Origin: UBA2029 sp037447125
Lineage (GTDB): Bacteria > Chloroflexota > Anaerolineae > Aggregatilineales > Aggregatilineaceae
Length of the DNA stretch: 25,267 nt
Direction: 5' to 3'
Assembly: GCA_037447125.1 (NCBI GenBank)
Contig: JBBIHG010000049.1
Span: 1 to 25,267 of the forward strand
The notes beneath the pieces are model-generated. The model was not told the origin of the DNA, did not search any database, and was given only the letters and a program-made list of their open reading frames with translations. This document shows, piece after piece, positions 14,943 through 21,743 of this stretch. Position numbers and translations under genes: made by a program. Position 1 is the stretch's first letter. Each line of letters starts with the position of its first letter.

Positions 14943-15572
14943 TCAGGAGGACGGCGCGCTGGACAGTGCGTCGCGCTGCTCGAAGATGACGCTGACCTGG
15001 CTGCGATCGCAGTCGCCGGCGCTGAAGACGATCTCGACCGGTGCCGACAGGTAGCGCCCCGCCGCCGTCATCTGAACCCACACCCGCCGGTTGATGTCTC
15101 CTGGCACCGCCAGCCGCCACTGGCCGGTTTCCAGCCCGGCGATCTCGCCGGTGAGCAGCAGGCGCGGAGATACAAAGTCGCCCCAGGCCAGGACGGAGAA
15201 GGCGTTTGTGGGCTGGCCGCTGCTGTCCAGGATGCTGCCGGTGACCACCTGCTCGGCGCACGAGTCGCCGGGGGCCGAGCTGGGCGAGCTGGTGCCCAGG
15301 GCGAAGGGGAACTGGCCGGGGACCAGCATCGCGCCCGGCTCTGGTGATGGCACCAGGTCGGACTGGGCGAAGTACATGCCGGGAGCCAGCGCGGTCAGCG
15401 TCGCCGTGAAATCGGACTCCTGCCTTTCCTCCTGGGCGTTGGCCAGCAGGACGAGCAGGGCGACGGCCGTCAGCGTCGCCAGCAGAAGCAGCACCGTCCC
15501 GCCCAGCATCAGCCGGTAGGGACGGCTGATGCGTGAGGCGGAGCTTTGAGCCGGGCGAGAGTCATCGTTCAT
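14943..15572 (-). CDS. Membrane-anchored extracytoplasmic protein, unknown function
   Basis: 209 residues from ATG at 15572, with GGAAGG just upstream; a GTG at 15599 opens the same frame. There is a short cytoplasmic N-terminus (1-20, basic at the end), one strong hydrophobic helix (about 21-45), then an exported part. That part contains VVTGSILDSSGQPTNAFSVLAWGDFV, reminiscent of carboxypeptidase-regulatory/Cna-B-like beta sandwiches, and WRLAVPGDINRRVWVQMTAAGRYLSAPVEIVF. Two cysteines (in DSCAEQ and GDCDRS) could form a disulfide. It starts 35 nt after the debranching enzyme's stop codon and is probably in its operon, but nothing in it suggests a role in glycogen metabolism. Confidence 0.75.
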   Translation of the reverse strand: MNDDSRPAQSSASRISRPYRLMLGGTVLLLLATLTAVALLVLLANAQEERQESDFTATLTALAPGMYFAQSDLVPSPEPGAMLVPGQFPFALGTSSPSSAPGDSCAEQVVTGSILDSSGQPTNAFSVLAWGDFVSPRLLLTGEIAGLETGQWRLAVPGDINRRVWVQMTAAGRYLSAPVEIVFSAGDCDRSQVSVIFEQRDALSSAPSS

Positions 15573-15607
15573 GGGCGCCTTCCAGCCTATCCGCGGCACG
15601 CCGCGGA

Positions 15608-17617
15608 TCAGCTTTTGCCGGTCTTCAGCGCGGTCTCAAGCGCGCGGTACGCGCGCAGCACTTCGGCGATGCTCCACGCTTGAGCCACCGCGCCCCGCGC
15701 CTGGTGGGGCGGGTCGCCGTCGAAGATCTCGCCGAGCGTGCCCAGTCCCTGATCGGCCAGATGGTCGGCCAGCGGCTCCAGATAGCTGAGCGCGGTGCGC
15801 GCCTTGCCGTAGACACGAAAGTGGGCGAGGGCAAAGGGGCCCAGCAGCCAGGCCCAGGCCGTGCCCTGGTGATAGACGCTGTCGCGCTGCGCCGGATCGC
15901 CGCCGTAGTAGCCGGAGTACTCGGTCTCGTCGGGGGCCAGGCTGCGCAGCCCGTAGGAGACGAGCAGTTCGCGCGCGCAGATGTCCACCACAGCCTGTGC
16001 TCGCTCGCCTTCCAGCAGGGGGAAGGGCAGCGCGACGGCGAAGATCTGGTTGGGGCGCAGGGTCGGATCATCGCCGTCCGGCCCGTCCACCACGTCGTAC
16101 AGGTAGCCGCCATTGTACCAGAAGCGCCGGGCGAAGCTCTCTTGAGCGCGGTCGGCCAGGGCTGCGTACCGGGCGGCGTCCTCATCGTGACCCAGGGTGG
16201 AAGCCAACTCGGCGGTGATGCGCAGGGCGTTGACCCACAGCGCGTTGATCTCCACGGGCTTGCCGGTGCGCGGCGTGACCACCCAGTCGTCAATCTTGGC
16301 GTCCATCCAGGTGAGCTGCAGCCCCGGCGCGCCAGCGAAGAGCAGGCTGTCGGACGGGTCCATGCGGATGTTGTAGCGCGTCCCGTCAATGTGCCAGTGC
16401 AGGATGTCAGCCAGCACGGGGTATAGCTCGCCGAAGAGCGGATCCTCCGGGCCCGTGGCCTGGTAGTGGGCGTAGACGGCCTGGAAGTACCACAATGTGG
16501 CGTCTACGGTGTTGTATTCGGGCGCGCTGCCCGCGTCAGGAAAGCGGTTGGGCAGCATCCCGTGGTCCACGCAGCGGGCATAGGTGCGCAGAATCTGGGC
16601 GCTCTCCTCGACGCGCCCCACGGCCAGGGTCAGGCCGGGCAGGGCGATCATGGTATCGCGACCCCAATCGCTGAACCAGGGATAGCCGGCCAGGATGCTC
16701 TCGCCGGGGCTGCCGTCAATGTCGTGCGTGACAAGGAACTGGTCGGCGGCCAGGGCGAGCTGGCGAATCCAGGCTGGCGCGTCGTCCAGCACGGCCCCGG
16801 CGAGCAGCGCTTCCTGGCGCTGCTGCTCAGCGAGCAGGGCGTCGTGCCAGGGGGCGGGATCGCTCTCCTGGGCGGTGAAGACGAGGGCCAGGGTGCTGCC
16901 GGGATCCAGTTCGGCGGTGAGAGTGGCCGCCGCGACCAGGTCTTCCTGGTTGCCCAGGCCGCGCCGCTTCTCCTCGGCCAGGTGAAACGACCACCACCAC
17001 TCGGACTCCGGCGTCATGGTGCCCTGGTTGGCGAAGATACGCAGGGTCCCGCTGCCGTTGCCATTGCGCTCTGGGTATTGGGTCACGCGCACACCCTCGC
17101 CGCACGACCAGGGGCCAGGAATGAGTGTCACGTCCACGCGGTAACCGCCTTTGGTCAGTTTGTGATGATCGCGGTAGGCGCACAGCGGCTTGATGGCCAG
17201 CTTGAGATGGGCACTCCCCCGCACGTAGGAATAGGTCACGTAGGTCGTGTTGTGGCCGTGGGCCATCCAGATGCGCTGCACGATGCGGATGTCGCCCAGG
17301 CCCCACACGAAGACGGGGATCATGCCTTCCAGGTGGAAGCTCTCCAGGTGGCGGTAGCCGTCCGGCAGCACCACGCCTGCCGCCCATTCGTGGGTGACCA
17401 GCGGTGAGCGGCGGCCATCAATCTCTACCCAGGCGTCGAGACCGCTGACGAGCACCGTCCGGCGTGTGGGGGGCTGGAGCGAGGCGGTGAGCAGGCTGTG
17501 ATAGCGGCGCGTGCGCGCGCCGGCCAGCGTCCCCATCGCGTAGCCGCCAATGCCGTTCGTGACGAGCCATTCCCGGCGCAGCAGCGCATCGAGCGTTTCA
17601 CGTCCAAAGTGGATCAT
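15608..17617 (-). CDS. Glycogen debranching enzyme (amylo-alpha-1,6-glucosidase family)
   Basis: 669 residues from ATG at 17617, with GGAG about 8 nt upstream. The N-terminal ~280 residues form the beta domain of bacterial GDE (EWLVTNGIGGYAMGTLAGARTRRYHSLL, HEWAAGVVLPDGYRHLESFHLEG). The C-terminal ~380 residues form the (alpha/alpha)6 barrel with the conserved GYPWFSDWGRDTMIALPGL, KIDDWVVTPRTGKPVEINALWVNAL and GEIFDGDPPHQARGAVAQAWSIAEVLRA. The family hydrolyses alpha-1,6 branch points in glycogen or limit dextrins. It faces glgC from the opposite strand and lies downstream of the stand-alone CBM48 gene, with a possible terminator hairpin between. No GH13 GlgX or glycogen phosphorylase gene is seen in this window. 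Confidence 0.95.
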   Translation of the reverse strand: MIHFGRETLDALLRREWLVTNGIGGYAMGTLAGARTRRYHSLLTASLQPPTRRTVLVSGLDAWVEIDGRRSPLVTHEWAAGVVLPDGYRHLESFHLEGMIPVFVWGLGDIRIVQRIWMAHGHNTTYVTYSYVRGSAHLKLAIKPLCAYRDHHKLTKGGYRVDVTLIPGPWSCGEGVRVTQYPERNGNGSGTLRIFANQGTMTPESEWWWSFHLAEEKRRGLGNQEDLVAAATLTAELDPGSTLALVFTAQESDPAPWHDALLAEQQRQEALLAGAVLDDAPAWIRQLALAADQFLVTHDIDGSPGESILAGYPWFSDWGRDTMIALPGLTLAVGRVEESAQILRTYARCVDHGMLPNRFPDAGSAPEYNTVDATLWYFQAVYAHYQATGPEDPLFGELYPVLADILHWHIDGTRYNIRMDPSDSLLFAGAPGLQLTWMDAKIDDWVVTPRTGKPVEINALWVNALRITAELASTLGHDEDAARYAALADRAQESFARRFWYNGGYLYDVVDGPDGDDPTLRPNQIFAVALPFPLLEGERAQAVVDICARELLVSYGLRSLAPDETEYSGYYGGDPAQRDSVYHQGTAWAWLLGPFALAHFRVYGKARTALSYLEPLADHLADQGLGTLGEIFDGDPPHQARGAVAQAWSIAEVLRAYRALETALKTGKS

Positions 17618-17697
17618 TCAGGAACTCCGCGCAAAGCTGGTGGTGAACTGCCGCCCGTCCAGCGCGAGCGGGTACGGGCGGCGAAGCTTCAGGACGG

Positions 17698-17739
17698 GGG
17701 CGCGCCGGGCGGGGGGTAGTGAATCGGGGTGGCGCGCCC
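17698..17739 (-). terminator. Hairpin between the CBM48 and debranching-enzyme genes
   Basis: GGGCGCGCC (17698-17706) and GGCGCGCCC (17731-17739) are perfect 9-bp arms around a 24-base loop. There is no T-run in the - direction, so it is a weak or factor-assisted terminator, or an mRNA-stabilising structure. The rest of 17618-17771 holds only the debranching-enzyme ribosome binding site. Confidence 0.45.
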
Positions 17740-17771
17740 GCTGTCGTATGCATGAATTACCGGTACAGCCG

Positions 17772-18080
17772 CTAGTCAGGGCTGGTGTTGATCACTGAGT
17801 TGTCGCCGCTGAATGGGTTGGCGACGTAGCGGTCGGCATCCCAGTCGTTGTGCCACTGGCTGCCGTTGATCAGGTAGCGGAACTGGTACTCGCAGTTGGG
17901 TTCCAGGGTCAGCGCGACCTTGACTCTGCCATTCTTGTAGCGCGTCATGGGCGTGACAGTCTCGTCCCAGTTGTTGAAGTCGCCCACCAGATAGGCGCTC
18001 TCGGCGTTCGCGGCGACAGAGTCAGGCAGCGTGAACTCGACTTTAACCTTGCCGTTCTTCAGATACCGCTTGGTGAACAT
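17772..18080 (-). CDS. Stand-alone CBM48 / isoamylase N-terminal-like glycogen-binding protein
   Basis: 102 residues from ATG at 18080, with AAGGAG 7 nt upstream. The whole protein is one early-set beta-sandwich domain. It shows KVKVEFTLP, AYLVGDFNNWDETVTPM, KVALTLEPNCEYQFRYLING and WHNDWDADRYVANPFSGDNSVI, the pattern of CBM48/AMPK-type glycogen-binding domains, including the aromatic residues in FNNW and QWHNDWD that usually contact sugar. There is no catalytic domain, signal peptide or membrane segment. It is upstream of the debranching gene on the same strand, so a role as a glycogen-associated binding or scaffold protein is likely; this is inference. Confidence 0.9.
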   Translation of the reverse strand: MFTKRYLKNGKVKVEFTLPDSVAANAESAYLVGDFNNWDETVTPMTRYKNGRVKVALTLEPNCEYQFRYLINGSQWHNDWDADRYVANPFSGDNSVINTSPD

Positions 18081-18293
18081 GCTGCATCTCCTTGGACAAA
18101 CGGACTTGCACCGTCGATTCTACCATAGGTCACGGACAGCACCAGAGTCAGTGTTGGTGGAGGCGCGCGCTGGCTGGCGCTGGCACGCAGATAGCGGGGC
18201 ATTGGAGCGTATCCCGACCGGGAGCAAGAGTGATGCCTGAGACGTCAGGGGGTATTGGCAACCCGAGCGCAGAGGGACTTGAGCAGCGAGAAG

Positions 18294-18731
18294 TCAGCCT
18301 GCCGAGTCCCATGCCTGCCGCAGCCAGCCACTGACTTGCTCGTCAATGTCAGCCGTATTGTTCAGCTCCAGGTGGTGCGTGAACCGGCCAGGAACGGGCT
18401 CCACGACCTCCTTCCAGCGAGGCGATCCATCTCGCCAGGGCAGGGAAACGGTGAGGACCAGCGGTGCAACACGGCCCCTCAGATATTGGCCGGGCATCCA
18501 GACCCAGGCGAAGCTGCGCCGCCTGCGGAAGGCAATCTGGCTCCTGGTCACCCGGATGCTGGCCTCACCGACGGCTTCAACTTCGCAGCGCACTGCTGCA
18601 AAAAGCTCTTTCGCCAGGGTCTTGTCGGCAAAGAACTCGTCTGGTGTCACAGCATGATCCCGACTGCCAGCGTGCCCGTCCGTTGCGCCAATGGCGGCGC
18701 ACAGCCCCGCGTGGGACGCCCTAAGCTGCAT
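18294..18731 (-). CDS. DUF5655 domain protein
   Basis: 145 residues from ATG at 18731. The core (about residues 28-143) reads VTPDEFFADKTLAKELFAAVR, IRVTRSQIAFRRRRSFAWVWMPGQYL, APLVLTVSL, SPRWKEVVEPVPGRFTHHLEL and VSGWLRQAWDSA, which I recognise as the DUF5655 pattern, a small domain of unknown function in many bacteria. The first ~27 residues do not match the domain and the ribosome binding site is weak. A TACAAT at 18744-18749 (- strand) is so close to the ATG that the transcript could be nearly leaderless; alternatively the true start is the GTG of VTPDEFF. It is divergent from the gene at 18835. The 213 bases between it and the CBM48 gene hold only small hairpins (18212-18223, 18236-18249). 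Confidence 0.8.
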   Translation of the reverse strand: MQLRASHAGLCAAIGATDGHAGSRDHAVTPDEFFADKTLAKELFAAVRCEVEAVGEASIRVTRSQIAFRRRRSFAWVWMPGQYLRGRVAPLVLTVSLPWRDGSPRWKEVVEPVPGRFTHHLELNNTADIDEQVSGWLRQAWDSAG

Positions 18732-18766
18732 CTCACACTGCTCATTGTAGATGTTCGCACAATCAC

Positions 18767-18795
18767 TTGCCCGCCCGCCACAGACACATTACACT
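18767..18795 (+). promoter_or_regulatory. Candidate promoter of the DHp-like protein gene
   Basis: TTGCCC (18767-18772; 4/6), an exact 17-nt spacer, and TACACT (18790-18795; 4/6) followed by GG. It lies 39 nt before the ATG at 18835. Confidence 0.55.
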
Positions 18796-18834
18796 GGCGG
18801 AGAAACGCCGAGAGATGGCGAAGGAGCAAAGCGC

Positions 18835-19110
18835 ATGGCCGAGAGTGGCCGGAGCGACTCAGCCACCAGCGACATGCCCACCCTGCCGGAATTCCCGGCT
18901 TCCCTGGAGCCGCACGAGCTGCTGGAGATCATCGTCGGTGAGCTGCGCGGGCCGCTCGGCGCGGTCGAAGGGTGGGCGCGGGTGATCGCGGGCGACCCTC
19001 GCCTGGAGGCGATCTCACAGGAAGCCGCCGAGTCGATCCCCGCGCTGACGGCCTACATGCGCGCGCTGCTGGCGCGGGTCGAAGACTACTTGGCCGCGCG
19101 GGGCCAGTAG
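18835..19110 (+). CDS. Stand-alone degenerate histidine-kinase DHp (HisKA)-like protein
   Basis: 91 residues from ATG at 18835; AAGGAG (18821-18826) is 8 nt upstream. Residues 28-88 resemble the two-helix dimerisation/phosphotransfer domain of histidine kinases. LLEIIVGELRGPLGAVEGWARVIAGDP lines up with the usual 'SHELRTPL' H-box and following helix, and ISQEAAESIPALTAYMRALLARVEDYL with the second helix. The phospho-acceptor His position is Gly35 (codon 18937-18939), and there is no ATPase domain, so it cannot autophosphorylate as a kinase. It may be a dimerisation or docking module, or a relic of a kinase. The first 27 residues are low-complexity and acidic/Ser-rich. The similarity is from reading motifs, not a search. 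Confidence 0.65.
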   Translation: MAESGRSDSATSDMPTLPEFPASLEPHELLEIIVGELRGPLGAVEGWARVIAGDPRLEAISQEAAESIPALTAYMRALLARVEDYLAARGQ

Positions 19111-19126
19111 TGGGTGCCGCTGGGCA

Positions 19127-19155
19127 TGGATCGCGTAGAGCGGGTGCGCTATACT
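19127..19155 (+). promoter_or_regulatory. Candidate promoter of the 86-aa membrane protein gene
   Basis: TGGATC (19127-19132; 3/6), a 17-nt spacer, and TATACT (19150-19155; 5/6) followed by GGCGG, the same string that follows the -10 at 18790. The ATG is 60 nt downstream. Confidence 0.5.
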
Positions 19156-19214
19156 GGCGGACGGGCGGTGAACCCGCCCGCTGAGCGGACTGCGTGTCTT
19201 GGAGACAGAATCGT

Positions 19215-19475
19215 ATGGCCGAAAGGCGCGAGCAAGGGGCAGGGACGATCTCCACGCGCGAGCGATGGGCGTATCGCGTCGCGTTCGCGGCGTTTGCGCT
19301 CTTCATGGCCTTCGGCGTCTACCTGCTCTGGTACCCGACCGATTTCCTATCGGACCTCTATGCCGTGCTGCTGCTGGTCACGCTGGGCCTGGGGCTGATC
19401 TCCGGCCTGATCGCGATCTATGCCTCACCGCCGCCGGGCGGTGACGCGCAGCAGGGTGGGCCTCCACTGGGATGA
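19215..19475 (+). CDS. Small two-helix membrane protein, unknown function
   Basis: 86 residues from ATG at 19215; GGAGA (19201-19205) is 9 nt upstream and a promoter-like sequence lies at 19127. The N-terminus is basic (MAERREQG...TRERWAYR). There are two hydrophobic helices (about 18-39 and 47-70) joined by LWYPTDFLSDLY, and a Pro/Gly-rich tail. No family recognised. Its last 51 bases overlap the end of the convergent methyltransferase gene. Confidence 0.7.
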   Translation: MAERREQGAGTISTRERWAYRVAFAAFALFMAFGVYLLWYPTDFLSDLYAVLLLVTLGLGLISGLIAIYASPPPGGDAQQGGPPLG

Positions 19476-20255
19476 TCCATCCGGGGCGGCGGCCGCGCGG
19501 ATGATCTGGCGGGCAGCGCCCAGGAAGGCGGCCCGCGGCCCGGCGCCCATGCCGTCAAGCTCAGCGTGGCGGTCGGGGCGGGCCAGTAGCAGACGCAGGT
19601 AAGCGTCCGCTGATGGGATGCGCACCGTCACCGGCGCGCTCTCCACGGCGTGCTCCACGCAGAATCCATGCTCAGCGAGCCATTCCCGGTAGTCCTCGAC
19701 ATTCTGCAACAGATCGCTCCACAGCGGTGGCAGAGACGCCAGGGCGGCGCGCAGCGCGGCCAGGGCTGGCGGCGGTGAGTCGCTGGCGTGTTCGGCCAGC
19801 AGGTCGTCAACGGCCACGTGCAGCGGGTCCGCTGGCCCCCATTCCTGGATGACGAGCCGCCCACCTGGGGCCAGGATGCGGCGCAGCGCGGGCAGGCTGC
19901 GCGCCGGCAGGGTGGCGTGCAGGGCGAAGGAAGCGGTCAGCAGGGTGAAGGCGCCGGCGACGAAGGGGAGCCGCTCAATGTCCCCGCAGACGAAGGCGGC
20001 GCTAATGAGCATCGTCTGCCGGGCCAGGGCCAACGCCTGGAGCACGGCGTCCAGGGCGGTCAGCGCGCGGACGTGCGGGGCCAGCAACCGGGCGACGCTG
20101 CCGCTGCCGCTGCCCAGGTCGAGCGCGCGGTCGGCGGGCTGCGGCGCGGCGTAGGCGGCGAAGTCGGCGTGCAGGGGAGCCAGCAAGGGCGCGACGTCGC
20201 CGTCGTGCTCAGTGGCGGCGGCGAAGAGCGCACGCATCAGCGCCGGACGGTTCAC
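19425..20255 (-). CDS. Class I SAM-dependent methyltransferase
   Basis: 276 residues from GTG at 20255, supported by GGAGG 7 nt upstream. The Rossmann-type SAM-binding motifs are in order: ALDLGSGSGSVARLLAP (motif I, about residues 43-59), TALDAV (acidic end of strand 2), VCGDIERLPF (motif II), and LLTASFALHAT...LRRILAPGGRLVIQEWG (motif III region), as in ubiE/type-11 methyltransferases. The C-terminal ~110 residues (LLAEHASDSPPPALAALR..., YREWLAEHGFCVEHAVES) probably form the substrate-specific part. Substrate cannot be inferred. It overlaps the convergent 86-aa gene by 51 bases at their 3' ends. Confidence 0.9.
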   Translation of the reverse strand: MNRPALMRALFAAATEHDGDVAPLLAPLHADFAAYAAPQPADRALDLGSGSGSVARLLAPHVRALTALDAVLQALALARQTMLISAAFVCGDIERLPFVAGAFTLLTASFALHATLPARSLPALRRILAPGGRLVIQEWGPADPLHVAVDDLLAEHASDSPPPALAALRAALASLPPLWSDLLQNVEDYREWLAEHGFCVEHAVESAPVTVRIPSADAYLRLLLARPDRHAELDGMGAGPRAAFLGAARQIIRAAAAPDGSSQWRPTLLRVTARRR

Positions 20256-20362
20256 GCGCCGTCCTCCCGCGCGCTCAGCGGCGCGTCCAGTCTGCCGAGG
20301 GTGAGCGGTGCGGTGGGCATGGTGGGTTTTCCGCTGCTGGGCGCCGCCTGCGCGCGACTATA

Positions 20363-20390
20363 ACTATACTCGGCATGGGGCCGGGTGCAA
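20363..20390 (-). promoter_or_regulatory. Candidate promoter of the methyltransferase gene
   Basis: Read on the - strand: TTGCAC (20390-20385), a 16-nt spacer, and TATAGT (20368-20363), with a second TATAGT immediately after (20362-20357). The leader would be about 100 nt. The 300-nt gap 20256-20555 holds this and the upstream signals of the response-regulator gene; no gene is seen. Confidence 0.4.
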
Positions 20391-20555
20391 CAGGCGGGGA
20401 GGAGTGACGCCGCGCGCCGGGGCGTCCCGGTGCGAGCGCATTGCCCGCCGGATTCTGCACACGCATTGGCTCTCGCAATTCGCCGATTCGTGCTAATCTA
20501 GAGGGAGTGCGGGCACGGGAACGCGCCTGACCGTCAGCGTGGAAGGAGGGTGGGC

Positions 20556-20939
20556 ATGTTCAGTGTGGTGATGGTGGACGATCACTGCGAGACCTCGCAG
20601 TTGCTGGGCCTTGTGCTGCGCCATCCTGCGGTGGATCTGCATGCTGCTCAAGATGGCCAGGAGGGCCTGGACCTGATCCGGCAGGTTCAGCCCGACCTGA
20701 TCATGTTGGATGTGATGATGCCAGGCATGAGCGGGTGGGAAGTGTACGACACGGTGCGGGCAGACCCGCGGTTCAGCCAGACGCCGATCATTATCCTGAC
20801 GGTGGTGCCTCAACACGCGGTGCAGCGGCGCCGTTTCCCCGACGGCGCGCACGATCTGTATGTGACCAAGCCCTTTGATACGCTGGTCCTGCGCCGCGAG
20901 ATCGAGCGCCTGTTGGGCGGCGTCTCGCTGTGGAACTGA
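20556..20939 (+). CDS. Single-domain response regulator (receiver only)
   Basis: 127 residues from ATG at 20556; AAGGAGG (20543-20549) is 6 nt upstream, preferred over the GTG at 20550. It is a complete receiver domain: acidic pair Asp8/Asp9, phospho-acceptor Asp52 in LIMLDVMMPGMSGWE, Thr82 in IIILTVV and Lys105 in YVTKPFD. It has no output domain, so it would act by binding a partner protein, as CheY or Spo0F do. No histidine kinase gene is in the window; the only related piece is the pseudo-DHp protein 1.4 kb upstream. It is followed by a membrane protein gene 63 nt downstream. Confidence 0.95.
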   Translation: MFSVVMVDDHCETSQLLGLVLRHPAVDLHAAQDGQEGLDLIRQVQPDLIMLDVMMPGMSGWEVYDTVRADPRFSQTPIIILTVVPQHAVQRRRFPDGAHDLYVTKPFDTLVLRREIERLLGGVSLWN

Positions 20940-21002
20940 CCCGTTGTACCAGCCAGGCCCGGGGCAAACCGCAGCCCGACTTGACGGAGTAGCAGCATTC
21001 TT

Positions 21003-21686
21003 ATGGACTTCCCTGATCGTCCCGCTGCGGCGGAACGCCATATTGTCATTGACGCCGAGCATTTCGCCGTGCGCTTCTGGGTGCCGGTGCTGGCCCTGAT
21101 CTTCACTGCGGTGTTTCACTTCGTGGCGATGGCGCTAGTTGGCGGTGCGCTGGAGGATACCAGTCCGCTGTGTCTGGTGCTGCCGCTGGACGTGCTGGCC
21201 TTTGTGGGGGGCAGTTTCGCCCTCGACCGGCTGCTCAAGCGCTGGCTGCCCAGCCGCCGCTCGGCGACGCTCAGCGAGCAGGCGCTCGTCGTCACCGACT
21301 GGCGGCGCTCGCCGGCGCACATCTCGCGGATTGACTGGGGGCGCACCGTCAACGTCAAGGCCTGGCGCTTCGTGGTGCGCCGCCGCACGCGCGTCCCCAA
21401 GGGCTGGTTCTGCATGGCGCTCCAACTGCTGCAGGATGAGGACGACGCCATCCTCTATACATTCATGTCGCCGCAGGACGCCGAGCAACTGGCTGGGTAC
21501 GGTCACTTCACCCGTTTGCGACCGCGCCAGGAGACGCTATCCAACGCCGATCTGAGCGTGGCGACTGAGCAGCGTCGCCTGCTGCTGCTCGAAGATCGTC
21601 GCTGGGAAGATGGCGCCGAGATCAGCGCCGACGATTTCCGGGCGGTGTTGGCGATGGTGCGGCAGCACGTGCCGGAGTGGTCCTGA
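21003..21686 (+). CDS. Two-helix membrane protein with possible PH-like cytoplasmic domain
   Basis: 227 residues from ATG at 21003, with GGAG 13 nt upstream (weak spacing). There are two hydrophobic helices (about 25-48 and 56-76), then a soluble, mostly beta C-terminal part: SRRSATLSEQALVVTDWRRSPAHISRIDWGRTVNVKAWRFVVRRR...MALQLLQDEDDAILYTFMSPQDAEQLAG. This layout is like bacterial PH-domain (bPH/YdbT-like) membrane proteins, but the match is only by eye. The last 60 residues are acidic and helical. It lies between the response regulator and the secreted pair, in the same direction. Confidence 0.75.
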   Translation: MDFPDRPAAAERHIVIDAEHFAVRFWVPVLALIFTAVFHFVAMALVGGALEDTSPLCLVLPLDVLAFVGGSFALDRLLKRWLPSRRSATLSEQALVVTDWRRSPAHISRIDWGRTVNVKAWRFVVRRRTRVPKGWFCMALQLLQDEDDAILYTFMSPQDAEQLAGYGHFTRLRPRQETLSNADLSVATEQRRLLLLEDRRWEDGAEISADDFRAVLAMVRQHVPEWS

Positions 21687-21743
21687 AGGTGACGCAGCGC
21701 GCTTTCTCATCGCGGACAGACACTACACTAAAGGAGGCTAAGG

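Noticed and set aside
15608..17617. Glucoamylase or trehalase instead of a debranching enzyme
   Set aside because: The (alpha/alpha)6 barrel is shared, but the N-terminal GGYAMGTLAGARTRRYHSLL block and the GEIFDGDPPHQARG motif are characteristic of GDE-type amylo-alpha-1,6-glucosidases.
18240..18330. Cobalamin-type riboswitch
   Set aside because: A short AGTCAGCCTGCC string looks a little like the 3' part of the B12 box, but the rest of the conserved core is absent and the string overlaps the end of the DUF5655 coding sequence.
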